DNA of 46,126 nucleotides from Paludibacter sp. (GCA_030653695.1 JAURYY010000279.1:1-46126), one strand, 5' to 3'; shown: positions 1-10,766, counted from the stretch's first letter. Program-made: numbers and translations. The notes: generated by a model not told the origin, from the letters alone.

Positions 1-68
1 ATAAATATATGAAAATCAAAGTTTAATACAACTATTAATTTGATATTAATCGGTGTAAATTAATTACT

Positions 69-103
69 AAAACGGTGTAAATTTGTTGATTTTTCACCGT
101 TTT
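69..103. repeat. Imperfect hairpin AAAACGGTG...CACCGTTTT downstream of the DUF4249 gene, possible terminator
   Basis: 9-bp perfect inverted repeat (69-77 / 95-103). CGGTGTAAAT also occurs twice as a direct repeat in 51-82. Confidence 0.45.
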
Positions 104-150
104 ATAGTTTAAAAGCTATAAATAAATAAATTATAGTATTATACTGTAAG

Positions 151-1212
151 TTAATAATATTTTTGTTCTACTGTAAGCGGAATGTCGATTGAATAAAGAG
201 AATTTGTGTAGCTGCCAATGATGCCAATACCTCCAATGACGTTGCTGTATATTTGTACCGGTTCCGAAAAAAATTCATTCACCGTTAAGTTTGCCACACG
301 ACTCTTGGCAAACATAAAATAGGACTTTGAAATGCTTTGGATATTGATGTGTAGTTCACTTTTGATAGGAGTATTGAAATCAAATTTAGGATTGTCAATT
401 CTGTTAACTACTTCATTAAAATAAATATACTCGTAAAAATTACTGTAGAATTTCAAACCGTACTTTTTACTTTCGAAAAGTTCGTCAGTAAAAACAAAAT
501 AATCATTGTTGCTACCCTCATTGAAAATCCCCCTTTCGGAGTTTTTGCCGAATACTAAATCTTCCGAATAGAAATAAAACGGAGCGTCCTTATTTGTTCC
601 GTCTGCAAAGTATTGACGAACGGTTACCATAAGACGATAAAAGTTCTTAACGTTAGGCAGATCCATGAAATTGACTTTGAAATTTAATTGCTTCGTATTA
701 ATTTTTCCAATAGTATCAATTTTTAAGCCTCCTGTTGGTTTACTCGAAACAATTGTAATGGGTGTAGATTCAAGCATTCTTGATGTGGTGTCCACCGATA
801 AAATATTTACGGGTCGTATTATTTCGGTAGTGCCCGATACTTGGCTAAAATCAGTGTTCTCGGCGGTAATTCTTATGCGGTTATTTACTGACGGCATATA
901 TGTTCCCAAGTAATATCCTTCACCGATGCTTTTCAATTTCTCAATTTTCACATCGTTTATCCATAAATTTACAACAGCATTGTTTACTACATCAAAACTT
1001 GAATCATCCTTTAAAAAGAATTTGCTTTTCGATACATGCACTTTAACAAGTGAGTCAGGAGTAAAGAAGCTATTCACCACTAAGAGCGGGCTGGTTTCTT
1101 CACCATTAAATTTAATTTCATTTTCGCACGAAACCGCCAAAAGACTGATGAGCATCAAAACTGCAAGATGTATATTCATTGTTTTCATTTTTATTTTAAA
1201 ATTTATAGGCAT
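151..1212 (-). CDS. DUF4249-like lipoprotein
   Basis: 353-aa ORF with lipoprotein-like N-terminus (LLAVSCENEI), directly downstream of a TonB-dependent receptor, as is usual for DUF4249 proteins. Confidence 0.75.
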   Translation of the reverse strand: MPINFKIKMKTMNIHLAVLMLISLLAVSCENEIKFNGEETSPLLVVNSFFTPDSLVKVHVSKSKFFLKDDSSFDVVNNAVVNLWINDVKIEKLKSIGEGYYLGTYMPSVNNRIRITAENTDFSQVSGTTEIIRPVNILSVDTTSRMLESTPITIVSSKPTGGLKIDTIGKINTKQLNFKVNFMDLPNVKNFYRLMVTVRQYFADGTNKDAPFYFYSEDLVFGKNSERGIFNEGSNNDYFVFTDELFESKKYGLKFYSNFYEYIYFNEVVNRIDNPKFDFNTPIKSELHINIQSISKSYFMFAKSRVANLTVNEFFSEPVQIYSNVIGGIGIIGSYTNSLYSIDIPLTVEQKYY

Positions 1213-3646
1213 AACTTATTGAAGGAATGACAGGGAAAAGTGTTAATTTATTCAACACTTTCCGACTGGTAAATGTATTTGTACTGATATTATGATCTGT
1301 TTTGGTAGAGGTGTAAATCAGAAATGGATTCATTTGATTATAAGCATTATAAACACTTATGTTCCAAGTTCGTCTGCCATGTTTTTTTTGTTTGTGAAAA
1401 TTTACGCCCACATCCAATCGGTGATAATCGGGGAAGCGGTAGTTGTTACGTTTATTAATGTACGGCAATGAACTTATATAACTATATTCATTCCCGGGAA
1501 TGGGAAAAGCATTATAGTTTTGTAATCCTAATGTGCCTGCGTTGCCGGTGCTGTACACCCAGGTTCCCGAAATATCAATCCTATCGCTGAACTTATGCGA
1601 AACAACCAAACTAAAGTCGTGCCGCCGGTCGTACTTGGCAGGGAATACTTCACCATTGTTCAGTTCCTGACCTTCGCGGTTGAATAATCTTTCGGATTTC
1701 GACCATGTGTAACCAATCCAACCGGTCGTTTTCCCTATTGATTTCTGTGCCAGGAATTCGACTCCATACGCCCAACCATCGCCCATGCTCACTTTATCTT
1801 CCCAGCCGGTACTTGTTCCTAAAAATGTTGCGCCATCTTTATATTCAATCAGATTGTGCATCGATTTATAATAACCTTCGAGCGATAAATCGACCATATT
1901 CAGTAAATTGTAAAAAACTCCTGCCGAGTATTGGTGCGACCGCATGGGTTCGATACGTTTGGTTACAGGCACCCACAAGTCGGTGGGTAAGCTGATGGTA
2001 TTGTTCGACAATAAATGAATATATTGATTCATTGCTGCATAACCAGCTTTCAACGAAAGTTGATCAGTAAGCAAAACACGAACGCCTAATCGGGGTTGAA
2101 GGGAGTGATAAAATTCCTGTTGAACATAAAATGTAGAATAGTGTAATCCTATATTAGCTTTAATAAAACTTCCGATATTGATATTATCTTCGATATAAAG
2201 TGAGGTTTCGTGCGAAAAAATACTCTGATCACCAATCGTTGTATCCATTTTCTGAATAGCACTATCGTTTTGCAATTTGTATTGAGCCACCGATACTCCG
2301 GGCCTGAAAGTATGATTGGTGTAACTGCCTCCGAATTTGATATCGTGGTTAGGGTTGGGCGCATAATCGAAATCAACTTTTGCGCCATAATCTTCAATGC
2401 CAGAACGATAGCCGAGCGTAGTGGATAAATTGATTTTGCTCGGGGGGGTTTTTATTTCTTGTTTCATGGTAGTTCCCACGTCCATGTTGAATCGGTATCG
2501 GGTGTAAGTAGCGGTTGTATTCATAAACAATTTGTTGTTGATGATATGATTCCAACGGAGTGCGGTAATAATATTTCCCCAATCCCAATTGAGTTTAAAT
2601 CGTGTTTCCTCGGTGCTGTTTTGTAAATCTTTGTAACTTTGCCGTAAGTTGGCATATACCACATCATCGCCTATGTAAGCACTTAAATAAAGTCGGTCTT
2701 TGTCCGAAAATTTATGGCTGATTTTGGCATTCATATCATAAAAATAGTATCCGGCAGTCATATTTACATCCTGATTTTCAGAATCTCTGTTTTGCTGTGC
2801 TGCAACTAACTTGATGAGTGGCTGCATTAAAACATCCAAATAAGTGCGGCGGGCAGAAATATTAAAAGTAGTATTTTCGCTGAACAGCGGACCTTCGAGG
2901 TTGAATTTCGAGGAAATAACGCCAACAGAAAAATTGCCATGAATGGCTTTGTTATTTCCATCGTTCATACGTATGTCTAATACCGACGACAACCGTCCGC
3001 CGAAGCGTGCCGGAAAAGCACCTTTATAAAGCGTTACATTTTTGATGGCATCGGGATTGAAAACTGAAAAGAATCCGCCCATGTGATTTACATTGTAAAC
3101 GGGTACTCCATCGAGCAAAAATAAATTTTCGTCCGGTCCGCCACCACGCACATAAAAACCGGCTGAGCCTTCGGTTCCGGCTTGTACTCCGGGTAATAAT
3201 TGTAAGGCTTTAATAATATCGGCTTCGCCAAAAAGTGTGGGGACTGATTTTATCATGCTTATCGGTATTTCGATGGCGCTCATTTGCGAACCTTTTACTC
3301 CAAGCTCACGTTGAGTACCGATAACTGTAACTTCTCTCAGTTCGATCGATTCGGTTAATTTTATATTGATTAATGTGTCTTTGGTGAGTTTGAAAATGCG
3401 GCGTTGGGTACCAAATCCAACGTAGGTATATTGAATGTCAACTTCGCCTTTGGGCAGCGTGAGTGAATAGAATCCATAATTATTGCTCACTGTTCCCTTG
3501 CGGGTATTAGCATCGTAAATGGAACTGCTGATAAGTGTTTCGCCGCTTTTTGCATCGGTTACATAACCGCTTATTGTGAAGTTTTGTGCCGATACAAAGT
3601 ATGAAATGAACAAGAAATAAAAAAGCAGAATAAATAATTTTTTCAT
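1196..3646 (-). CDS. TonB-dependent receptor with N-terminal carboxypeptidase-like regulatory domain
   Basis: 816 aa: signal peptide, ISGYVTDAKSGETLISSSIYD, plug domain (LLPGVQAGTEGSAGFYVRGGGPDENLFLLDGVPVYN), outer-membrane beta-barrel, terminal aromatic residue (YAYKF). Confidence 0.9.
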   Translation of the reverse strand: MKKLFILLFYFLFISYFVSAQNFTISGYVTDAKSGETLISSSIYDANTRKGTVSNNYGFYSLTLPKGEVDIQYTYVGFGTQRRIFKLTKDTLINIKLTESIELREVTVIGTQRELGVKGSQMSAIEIPISMIKSVPTLFGEADIIKALQLLPGVQAGTEGSAGFYVRGGGPDENLFLLDGVPVYNVNHMGGFFSVFNPDAIKNVTLYKGAFPARFGGRLSSVLDIRMNDGNNKAIHGNFSVGVISSKFNLEGPLFSENTTFNISARRTYLDVLMQPLIKLVAAQQNRDSENQDVNMTAGYYFYDMNAKISHKFSDKDRLYLSAYIGDDVVYANLRQSYKDLQNSTEETRFKLNWDWGNIITALRWNHIINNKLFMNTTATYTRYRFNMDVGTTMKQEIKTPPSKINLSTTLGYRSGIEDYGAKVDFDYAPNPNHDIKFGGSYTNHTFRPGVSVAQYKLQNDSAIQKMDTTIGDQSIFSHETSLYIEDNINIGSFIKANIGLHYSTFYVQQEFYHSLQPRLGVRVLLTDQLSLKAGYAAMNQYIHLLSNNTISLPTDLWVPVTKRIEPMRSHQYSAGVFYNLLNMVDLSLEGYYKSMHNLIEYKDGATFLGTSTGWEDKVSMGDGWAYGVEFLAQKSIGKTTGWIGYTWSKSERLFNREGQELNNGEVFPAKYDRRHDFSLVVSHKFSDRIDISGTWVYSTGNAGTLGLQNYNAFPIPGNEYSYISSLPYINKRNNYRFPDYHRLDVGVNFHKQKKHGRRTWNISVYNAYNQMNPFLIYTSTKTDHNISTNTFTSRKVLNKLTLFPVIPSISYAYKF

Positions 3647-3829
3647 TTATTTTTTTGTTATTAAGTGTTTCTTTTAATTTAATTATTGATGTGAAATGCC
3701 AAATGTAGAATAATTGTAATTTAAAACTTAACGCAAAATTACGACTTATTGTTTATACCAAAAATCAATTGATGGAGTAAGTTTTATTCCTGATTGTTTT
3801 CAATGTATTAAACAATTGAACATCATGGA

Positions 3830-4474
3830 TTATTTCTCAATTAATTCAAACAGTTGGTTCAATGTGTAGATTGCCGAAATATCTTTTTTGGCTATATTGA
3901 TCATAGCTTTGGCTACCTCGGCTGCATGTATCGGTTTATATTTTGTGAATATATGTAGCTTATTCAGAAAAAACATTAAATCAACAGCTATTTTTTCAAA
4001 CGGTCGGTTATTTTCGCGCTCACCATATAACTGACCAGGACGCAAAATGTTGATTTTTTCGAATGGAAGGAGTTGAACTGCAGCATCCAATTTACCTTTC
4101 ATGCGCGAATAAAAAATTGGAGAAAGTTCGTTTGCACCTGCCGACGAAATGAGCACATACCGCTTAACTCCATTTTTAGCTGCCGCTTCTGCCACATTGT
4201 ACTGATAGGTGAAATCAATTAAAAATTGAGCGGCTTTATTGCCGGCTTGAGCAAGGGTTGTTCCCATACTCGAAAATAGCACATCGCCCTGAACTAAGTG
4301 GCTCCAGTTCAACGGTAAATCGAAATTAACTACATGTTCCGACAGTTTCGGGTGATTGATATTGGTTTTGCGTCTGACTAACGAGACAACTTCAGAATAC
4401 TGATCCGACTTGATTAATAATTTTATAAGTTCAGTACCCACCATTCCGGTAGAGCCGATAACAATTGCTTTCAT
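3830..4474 (-). CDS. NAD(P)H-binding atypical SDR oxidoreductase
   Basis: 214 aa, N-terminal Rossmann motif MKAIVIGSTGMVGTELIKLL, YVLISSAGANELSPIFYSRMKGKLD. Confidence 0.8.
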   Translation of the reverse strand: MKAIVIGSTGMVGTELIKLLIKSDQYSEVVSLVRRKTNINHPKLSEHVVNFDLPLNWSHLVQGDVLFSSMGTTLAQAGNKAAQFLIDFTYQYNVAEAAAKNGVKRYVLISSAGANELSPIFYSRMKGKLDAAVQLLPFEKINILRPGQLYGERENNRPFEKIAVDLMFFLNKLHIFTKYKPIHAAEVAKAMINIAKKDISAIYTLNQLFELIEK

Positions 4475-4595
4475 TTTTTAATTTAATTTCGTCAGGTTTT
4501 ATAAACTACTGTTAGATTTTTTTTTGTGCAATCTTATTGGAAAAAAAATATGAACCAAAACTTTCAAACTTTCAAACTTTCAAAGCCTCAAAGCA

Positions 4596-4666
4596 TCAAA
4601 CTTCTTTACATCAACCGCTTTCTGGGTAAATAACTGCTGACAGGGTTGAAAATGGATTGGATTAGT
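4596..4666. repeat. Dispersed ~71-bp repeat, copy 1
   Basis: About 60 of 71 positions (hand count) match 33284-33354, same orientation. Both copies lie just downstream of a minus-strand gene. Confidence 0.75.
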
Positions 4667-4692
4667 GAACCATCAATATTCAAATATTCAAT

Positions 4693-4708
4693 CCCGATTG
4701 CTATCGGG
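4693..4708. repeat. CCCGATWGCTATCGGG palindrome (CCCGATTGCTATCGGG variant)
   Basis: One mismatch to the 16-bp palindrome found exactly at 10751, 17089, 19005 and 36799. Confidence 0.8.
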
Positions 4709-4740
4709 ACAAACCCCTCAACCCCTCAAACTCTTAGCAA

Positions 4741-6120
4741 TTAATGCTTACTCAGAAATTTGTAGTATGTTTCGAGTGTGTTGGTAACGTAAGCATAAGT
4801 TTCTTTACCACGGAAACGACCATATTTTACAACAGGATCGTTATAAAATTCAGGATCATTCTTTTTTAACAAAAACAAATCCACATTATCAAACCAGATG
4901 TATGGATTTTTACCATGTTTTTCGGCTAATGCCATGGCATCGAGAATGTGTGCGGGACCTGAATTATAGGCAGCAAGTATAAATTTTATGCGCTCTTCTT
5001 TATCGGTTACTTTTCGGAACGAAAGATTTAAACTTTTGATATACTGAACGCCGGCTTCAATATTTTTTTCGGGGTCTAAAATTGTTTTTTCGTCGAGCCC
5101 AAAAACGGCTGCTGTTCGAGGCATAAGTTGCATAACACCTGCTGCTCCAGCCCACGAAACCTGTTCGTTGTCAAATCCCGATTCGTGAAAGCAAACAGCA
5201 GCCAACATACGCCAATCCCAGTTAATATTTGAAGCATATTTTTTAAAATATTCATCGTATGGCGAAATAGCACCTTTCGGAATTTTCACTTTTTTAGCAG
5301 CAAAATAGGGACTTTTCCCCCAGTATTTAACAAAAATATTTTCTTCAAATTTTTTCGTTTCAGGTTTGCGAAGCCATGTTTCAATTTTATTTTGAAGTAC
5401 TGTATTCTTTATGTTAATTATCCATCCGATTTTTTGTTTAAAACTCAGAGCCATTCGGCAATCTAACCGTTTGAAATGATTTTTATGCAGCATTGCTGTT
5501 CGATGATTCGCCACTGTAAATTCGATTTTTTTTTCAGCAACCATTTCGAGTAAATCTTCAATACTGGCAGTATCGTGGGCTAAATTCAGAGTTATTTCTC
5601 CGCCTATCTCCTTGTTTAACGCTTCTAATCTTTTTTGATAAATAGTTTTTGGTTTTATATAAACTGTTTTTCCATTCAGTTCGGTAGCATCAGATATAGT
5701 TCTGATTCCAATGTTTTGTACCAAAACAAGATGGCTTTCGGGTTGCGGAAAAACAAAACTGAAAATGGATTTAAGTTCTTTTGTTTTGAAAAAACTGTGC
5801 GCTGCAATATCTATTTCTTTATTAATAAGCATTTTAATAAGTTCTTCCTCGCTTGCAGTTTCATGAATTTTCATTTTTAAATTTAGAAAATGAGCAAGAT
5901 GAAGAGCCATTTCATAATCGTAACCCAAAATTTCATCATCGTAATAAAAGTATGAGGTTGAGCCGTAAATAATGCCGACTTTTAATGTGTCGGTTGTCGA
6001 AATCTTAGCCGAATCGAAAGTTGGCAACATTTTTGAAATTTCATTTACAAATGTTTTTTTGCACGATAATAAAACAAATACAATGAAAATCAAAACGATA
6101 TAAGATTTCTTTTTAATCAT
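4741..6120 (-). CDS. mltF: Membrane-bound lytic murein transglycosylase F-like (solute-binding domain + SLT domain)
   Basis: 459 aa, lipoprotein signal (FVLLSCKK), SBP_bac_3-like region, SLT motif HESGFDNEQVSWAGAAGVMQLMPRTA. Confidence 0.88.
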   Translation of the reverse strand: MIKKKSYIVLIFIVFVLLSCKKTFVNEISKMLPTFDSAKISTTDTLKVGIIYGSTSYFYYDDEILGYDYEMALHLAHFLNLKMKIHETASEEELIKMLINKEIDIAAHSFFKTKELKSIFSFVFPQPESHLVLVQNIGIRTISDATELNGKTVYIKPKTIYQKRLEALNKEIGGEITLNLAHDTASIEDLLEMVAEKKIEFTVANHRTAMLHKNHFKRLDCRMALSFKQKIGWIINIKNTVLQNKIETWLRKPETKKFEENIFVKYWGKSPYFAAKKVKIPKGAISPYDEYFKKYASNINWDWRMLAAVCFHESGFDNEQVSWAGAAGVMQLMPRTAAVFGLDEKTILDPEKNIEAGVQYIKSLNLSFRKVTDKEERIKFILAAYNSGPAHILDAMALAEKHGKNPYIWFDNVDLFLLKKNDPEFYNDPVVKYGRFRGKETYAYVTNTLETYYKFLSKH

Positions 6121-6129
6121 ACGCCGATT

Positions 6130-6867
6130 TTAAATGAATTCAATATTTTCCTCTTTGATAGGATTTAACCCATTCATGCGGAGAAAAACCTGTGCTGTTG
6201 CCACCACATCTTTTTGGCAATAAAGCGCTATGCGATGTATGTTTCTTTCTTGATAATACACTTGTGCAACCTGGCTTCCATCAATGTCGTCTTTTGGCGT
6301 CGGAATTTCAAAAATAGCAGTAAGCAATTTCAATGAAATGTAATTTTTGTAATCACCGAATTTCCATAATTCAAGGGTGTCGATGAAAGTAATTTCCCAG
6401 GGTTTTTTCCCTGAAATTTGTAGAATTGAAGGTAGATGTATTCTGTTTATCAGCATCCGGCGACAAATATACGGAATGTCAAATTCTTTGATGTTGTGTC
6501 CGCAAAACGTTTGCTCGTGGGTAGTACAAAATTTAGAAATGAGCTGCGAAAAGTCGGTCAGGATTGTTTGTTCATCATCACCGACAAACGATTTGGTACG
6601 AAAGTGCATTTCTAAACCTCTGAGATGTATGAACCCAACCGAAATACATACAATCTTGCCGAATTCGGCGTAAATACCAGCGCTGTTTCCGAAAGCTTGG
6701 GCGGCAGTAGTTTCAGCACTGTATTTTTCGGGCATCCGTTTCTGAATCAATTTGAATTTTTCTTCCCACAAATGCGATAATTCATCACGAAGTTCCGAAA
6801 AATCAGATTTTTGTGGAACCGTTTCTATATCTAAAAACATGATTTTGGTTAATTCGGTTAACAGCAT
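6130..6867 (-). CDS. 3'-5' exonuclease, PolB-like / DnaQ-like fold
   Basis: 245 aa: MFLDIETVPQ, FCGHNIKEFDIPYICRRM and C-terminal YCQKDVVATAQVFLRM exonuclease motifs. Confidence 0.82.
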   Translation of the reverse strand: MLLTELTKIMFLDIETVPQKSDFSELRDELSHLWEEKFKLIQKRMPEKYSAETTAAQAFGNSAGIYAEFGKIVCISVGFIHLRGLEMHFRTKSFVGDDEQTILTDFSQLISKFCTTHEQTFCGHNIKEFDIPYICRRMLINRIHLPSILQISGKKPWEITFIDTLELWKFGDYKNYISLKLLTAIFEIPTPKDDIDGSQVAQVYYQERNIHRIALYCQKDVVATAQVFLRMNGLNPIKEENIEFI

Positions 6868-6880
6868 AATGTTGCATATA

Positions 6881-7501
6881 TTACAAATCGGTTAATTTTA
6901 GATTATTCTCTATGTATTTTGTCAGAATATCAATGGCAATATGATTGTTTCCTCCCTGCGGAATAATCAAATCGGCAAAGCGTTTGGTCGGCTCAATAAA
7001 CTGCAGATGCATGGGTTTAACCGTTTGCTCATAACGTTCCATAATTTTATTCACCGACCGTCCGCGTTCCACAATATCGCGGTTAATAACCCGAATTAAT
7101 CTGTCATCGGCATCGGCATCCACAAAAACTTTCAAATCCATCATTTTTCTCAAGTCAGGATTTGTAAGTACCAAAATTCCCTCTACAATAATAATGTGGC
7201 ATGGCTTCACGGAAATGGTCTCCGTAGCACGTGTACATGTCAAATACGAATAGATGGGTTGTTGAATGGCATGACCTTTTCTTAATTCTTTCAAATGTTT
7301 TATCAGCAATTCAAATTCAATCGAAGTGGGATGGTCGAAGTTTATTTCAAGTCGTTCTTCGAGCGGAAGGTGGCTGCTGTCGCGGTAATAAGAGTCTTGT
7401 GGAAGAATGACAACTTCGCCTTCAGGCAACTTATCGACAATTTTTTTTACTACTGTGGTTTTTCCTGATCCGGTTCCTCCGGCAATTCCAATGATGAGCA
7501 T
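6881..7501 (-). CDS. udk: Uridine kinase
   Basis: 206 aa, P-loop GIAGGTGSGKTTVV, LPQDSYY, NFDHPTSIEF, IIVEGILVL. Confidence 0.95.
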   Translation of the reverse strand: MLIIGIAGGTGSGKTTVVKKIVDKLPEGEVVILPQDSYYRDSSHLPLEERLEINFDHPTSIEFELLIKHLKELRKGHAIQQPIYSYLTCTRATETISVKPCHIIIVEGILVLTNPDLRKMMDLKVFVDADADDRLIRVINRDIVERGRSVNKIMERYEQTVKPMHLQFIEPTKRFADLIIPQGGNNHIAIDILTKYIENNLKLTDL

Positions 7502-7712
7502 AATGTTTGTTTTTCTTGGTTTTCAGAGCACTAAAATACGTATTTATTTTTTTTGATGAGGTGTTTTTTTTGTTTTTTTTTGAAATACTTATAAGCAATA
7601 TTCATAATTAACAGATAATAAGTTATATAACATTTTTTTTTGCGCTTAGTTTTATGACTCGTCAGACATTTTTTTTTGATTTGATACACACTTGCTGAAT
7701 CGTAAAATTTTG

Positions 7713-7720
7713 TATATTTG
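7713..7720 (+). promoter_or_regulatory. Bacteroidota-type -7 box TATATTTG for the GH20 gene
   Basis: TATATTTG with upstream TTG at 7692-7694. It lies inside the listed ORF extension, supporting a start at 7749. Confidence 0.6.
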
Positions 7721-7748
7721 TGCTGATAATAAATTTAATCCAAGTTTT

Positions 7749-10067
7749 ATGAAAATATTCGTGTCTTCTCCAAAATTTCTTTTTTGTTTTATGGCATGTT
7801 TGGCATTGATATTACAAGTAAAGGCTGCTGACAGATTCAATATTATTCCTTTTCCTCAAATATTAATTCCCCAGAATGGAAATTTTAAATTTGACAAAAA
7901 AACAGTTTTGTCAGTTTCTGACAACGATACAGTGGTGAAAAAACTTGCCGGACAGTTTGCTGCGCAACTCAAATTAGTTTCGGGAATAAATTTACAATCG
8001 CGCATAGCAAATAGTAAAACGCGCATCGAATTTATTAAAACTGATTCGGCTTTTACAAATAAAGAGGCATATCGTTTGATGGTTTCGCCTCGTTTTATTC
8101 GTATTGAAGCAGCTACTCCAAACGGTTTTTTTTACGCGCTGCAAACCATTTATCAATTACTTCCTGCCGACATTTACGGTAAAACCCGTTCTAAAATAAA
8201 AAAATGGGAAATTCCGGGTGTTAGAATTGAAGATGCTCCCCGCTTTTTATATCGCGGATTACATTTAGATGTTGCTCGTCATTTTTTTTCTGTCGAATTT
8301 ATTAAAAAATATATCGATGCTATGGCAATTCATAAATTGAATCGTTTTCACTGGCATCTGACCGAAGACCAGGGCTGGCGCATCGAAATAAAAAAATATC
8401 CCGAACTTACCCGTGTAGGTTCGAAACGTATCGAAACGCTTGTGGGTAATTATTACGAAAACATGCCGCAACGATATGATAGTGAGGCTTATGGTGGTTT
8501 TTATACACAGCAGGAAGCTCGCGAAATTGTGGCTTATGCTGCCGAACGTTTTATTACTGTGATTCCCGAAATTGAAATGCCCGGACATGCCATGGCGGCT
8601 ATTGCTTCATACCCTTATTTGTCGTGTACGCGTCAAAAAATTAAAGTGGCTACCTTATGGGGAATTTTCGATGATGTTTTTTGTCCACGTGATTCTACTT
8701 TCGATTTTCTCGAAAATGTACTGACCGAAGTTATGGATATTTTTCCATCCGAATACATTCATATTGGCGGCGATGAATGTCCGAAAACCCGATGGAAAAC
8801 CTGTCCCGATTGTCAGGCCAAAATAAAAGAACTTGGTTTGAAAAACGAATATGAACTGCAAAGTTATTTTATACAGCGTATCGAAAAGTTTGTGAATTCG
8901 AAAGGAAGAAAAATTATCGGCTGGGACGAAATTCTTGAAGGGGGACTGGCACCCAATGCAACGGTTATGTCGTGGAGAGGAACTGAGGGTGGAATTGCTG
9001 CTGCCAAAAGCGGGCACGAGGTCATCATGACACCCATGTCGCATTGTTATTTCGATTTTTACCAGGCTGATCCTGCCACTGAACCTACGGCAATCGGAGG
9101 ATTTATACCTTTGCAAAAAGTGTATCTTTACGAACCCGTGCCGGCTGAACTTAATGCAAAAGAAGCTCGATTTGTACTTGGTGCACAGGCAAATGTGTGG
9201 ACAGAATACATGCCTACCTCAGCTCATGTTGAGTACATGGCATTTCCGCGTGTGTCGGCAATGGCTGAAGTGCTATGGACCAATCCGATGCAAAAAAGCT
9301 GGGACAGGTTCCGCGAAAATATGCCCAAAGAATTCGACCGGCTGAAAGTGCTTGAAATTAATGCAGCCAAAGCATTTTATGATCTTCGGTACGAAACAAG
9401 TATTCCCGAAACCGGAAAACTCGGAGTTAAACTTTTTTCGGATGATCCTAAAGTTGAAATTCATTATACTACCGATGGAAGTATTCCTACCATTAATGCG
9501 CCATTATATTCCGACCCTTTTGAGTTGACAGCATCCACAAAAGTTAAAGCTCAGAATTTCAACAATGGAAAAGCAACAGGAAAAGAATTGGATATTGATT
9601 TGGTAGTGAGTAAAATAACCGGAATTCATTACAAACAGATTACTAAAAACAAAAGTATAAATGAATCCAGACTGACTGATGGAATTACCGGAAACAAACG
9701 TACGAATACGCTTTGGGTTGGATTTACAGGTAACAATGACACTGAAATCGTTTTTGATTTACTAACCGAGCAGTGGATTCAACGATTCTCAGCCGGTTTT
9801 CTGAATGCTCCTGCACTTTGCGTAGTAATTACTCCCGAAATAACTATTTTTACTTCTGTAAACGGAATTGATTATAACCCGGTTGCAAGTGATAAATACG
9901 AGCCATCGACCAAAGGAATTTGGAGCATTTCGCGTCCCGAATTGATTTTCCCAATTACTAAAGCCCGATTCGTGAAAGTATTGATGAAAAATCCCGGATT
10001 GTGTATTAATGTAAAAAATCAACAGGTAAATAGTACGGTTTATATCGACGAAATAGGAATTTGGTAA
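7749..10067 (+). CDS. Beta-N-acetylhexosaminidase, GH20 family
   Basis: Start reassigned to 7749 (MKIFVSSPKFLF signal peptide). GH20 motifs: HLDVARHFFSVEFIKKYIDAMAIHKLNRFHWHLTEDQGWRIEIKKYPELT, EYIHIGGDECPKTRW. Confidence 0.93.
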   Translation: MKIFVSSPKFLFCFMACLALILQVKAADRFNIIPFPQILIPQNGNFKFDKKTVLSVSDNDTVVKKLAGQFAAQLKLVSGINLQSRIANSKTRIEFIKTDSAFTNKEAYRLMVSPRFIRIEAATPNGFFYALQTIYQLLPADIYGKTRSKIKKWEIPGVRIEDAPRFLYRGLHLDVARHFFSVEFIKKYIDAMAIHKLNRFHWHLTEDQGWRIEIKKYPELTRVGSKRIETLVGNYYENMPQRYDSEAYGGFYTQQEAREIVAYAAERFITVIPEIEMPGHAMAAIASYPYLSCTRQKIKVATLWGIFDDVFCPRDSTFDFLENVLTEVMDIFPSEYIHIGGDECPKTRWKTCPDCQAKIKELGLKNEYELQSYFIQRIEKFVNSKGRKIIGWDEILEGGLAPNATVMSWRGTEGGIAAAKSGHEVIMTPMSHCYFDFYQADPATEPTAIGGFIPLQKVYLYEPVPAELNAKEARFVLGAQANVWTEYMPTSAHVEYMAFPRVSAMAEVLWTNPMQKSWDRFRENMPKEFDRLKVLEINAAKAFYDLRYETSIPETGKLGVKLFSDDPKVEIHYTTDGSIPTINAPLYSDPFELTASTKVKAQNFNNGKATGKELDIDLVVSKITGIHYKQITKNKSINESRLTDGITGNKRTNTLWVGFTGNNDTEIVFDLLTEQWIQRFSAGFLNAPALCVVITPEITIFTSVNGIDYNPVASDKYEPSTKGIWSISRPELIFPITKARFVKVLMKNPGLCINVKNQQVNSTVYIDEIGIW

Positions 10068-10107
10068 CAGAAATAGAAGACCTGTTTTTGTTTTAGCTCC
10101 TGTATTA

Positions 10108-10134
10108 TCTGCCGCTTTGCAAGCAAGCGGCAGA
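10108..10134. repeat. Perfect hairpin TCTGCCGCTT-7nt-AAGCGGCAGA downstream of the GH20 gene
   Basis: 10-bp perfect stem, no adjacent T-tract. Confidence 0.5.
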
Positions 10135-10685
10135 CTCGGGTGATAATCCCTTGAATGGTTAGAAGCGGATTTAGAAATACGAGTGTTCAGAAGATAGATT
10201 TTGGTATAAGATCGCTGTTTTTTTATTCTCTTATTTTTTTTCGATAAAAAAAAACGTCTCAATTATTTTTTCTATCCGAACACTAAATTTGTGTTACCCC
10301 CATTTACTGAACAACAATAGCCATAATTAATTCACTTAATTCAATTGTACACAGTTTTTTCGCTGTTTTGTATCCTAATTGACAGATTCTTTTAGATATA
10401 AAAATCAATATTGACATAATGCGAGTCTTAAACAAGAGTATTTTTATTCCATTTTCGTTTGTTGACATGAAGTTACTAATGTACTTTTATTTGTTATTCT
10501 GCTCCCTAATTATTCAATCATTTACCAATTCAATTTATGTAAACTTTGTTTTCATGCCCATAGAATATCGTTTTATTATGGCTGTAAGGTTAAATAAAGT
10601 TAAGTATCTATTTTGGTAAGGTTATTTAAATATCAGATAATTAAATAAATAAACAAATTTAAATGAAGGAAATTCAAATAAATAA

Positions 10686-10708
10686 AGTACTATGTATTGC
10701 AAGGTACT
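10686..10708. promoter_or_regulatory. Candidate PadR operator (imperfect 23-bp palindrome)
   Basis: AGTACTATGTATTGCAAGGTACT, 8 of 11 symmetric pairs match. It overlaps the TTG (10697-10699) located 20 nt upstream of TATATTTG. Confidence 0.5.
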
Positions 10709-10719
10709 ATGATCAATTA

Positions 10720-10727
10720 TATATTTG
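10720..10727 (+). promoter_or_regulatory. -7 box TATATTTG upstream of the PadR gene
   Basis: TATATTTGCAG with TTG at 10697-10699. Confidence 0.6.
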
Positions 10728-10750
10728 CAGAGAAAAACAAAAGAAACGAT

Positions 10751-10766
10751 CCCGATAGCTATCGGG
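10751..10766. repeat. CCCGATAGCTATCGGG palindrome
   Basis: Exact 16-bp palindrome, dispersed family. Confidence 0.9.

Noticed and set aside
4559-4605. CTTTCAAA heptamer-like tandem units resembling a CRISPR or satellite
   Set aside because: Units are contiguous and too short with no spacers, and there are no cas genes; treated as part of the dispersed repeat.
7692-7748. N-terminal extension of the GH20 ORF
   Set aside because: Contains the TATATTTG promoter and precedes a clear signal peptide beginning at 7749.
8655-9116. 153-aa minus-strand ORF
   Set aside because: Antisense to the GH20 catalytic domain; no supporting motif.
10419-10619. 66-aa plus-strand ORF in the large gap before PadR
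   Set aside because: Hydrophobic AT-rich translation, no domain, no convincing start context; probably chance.
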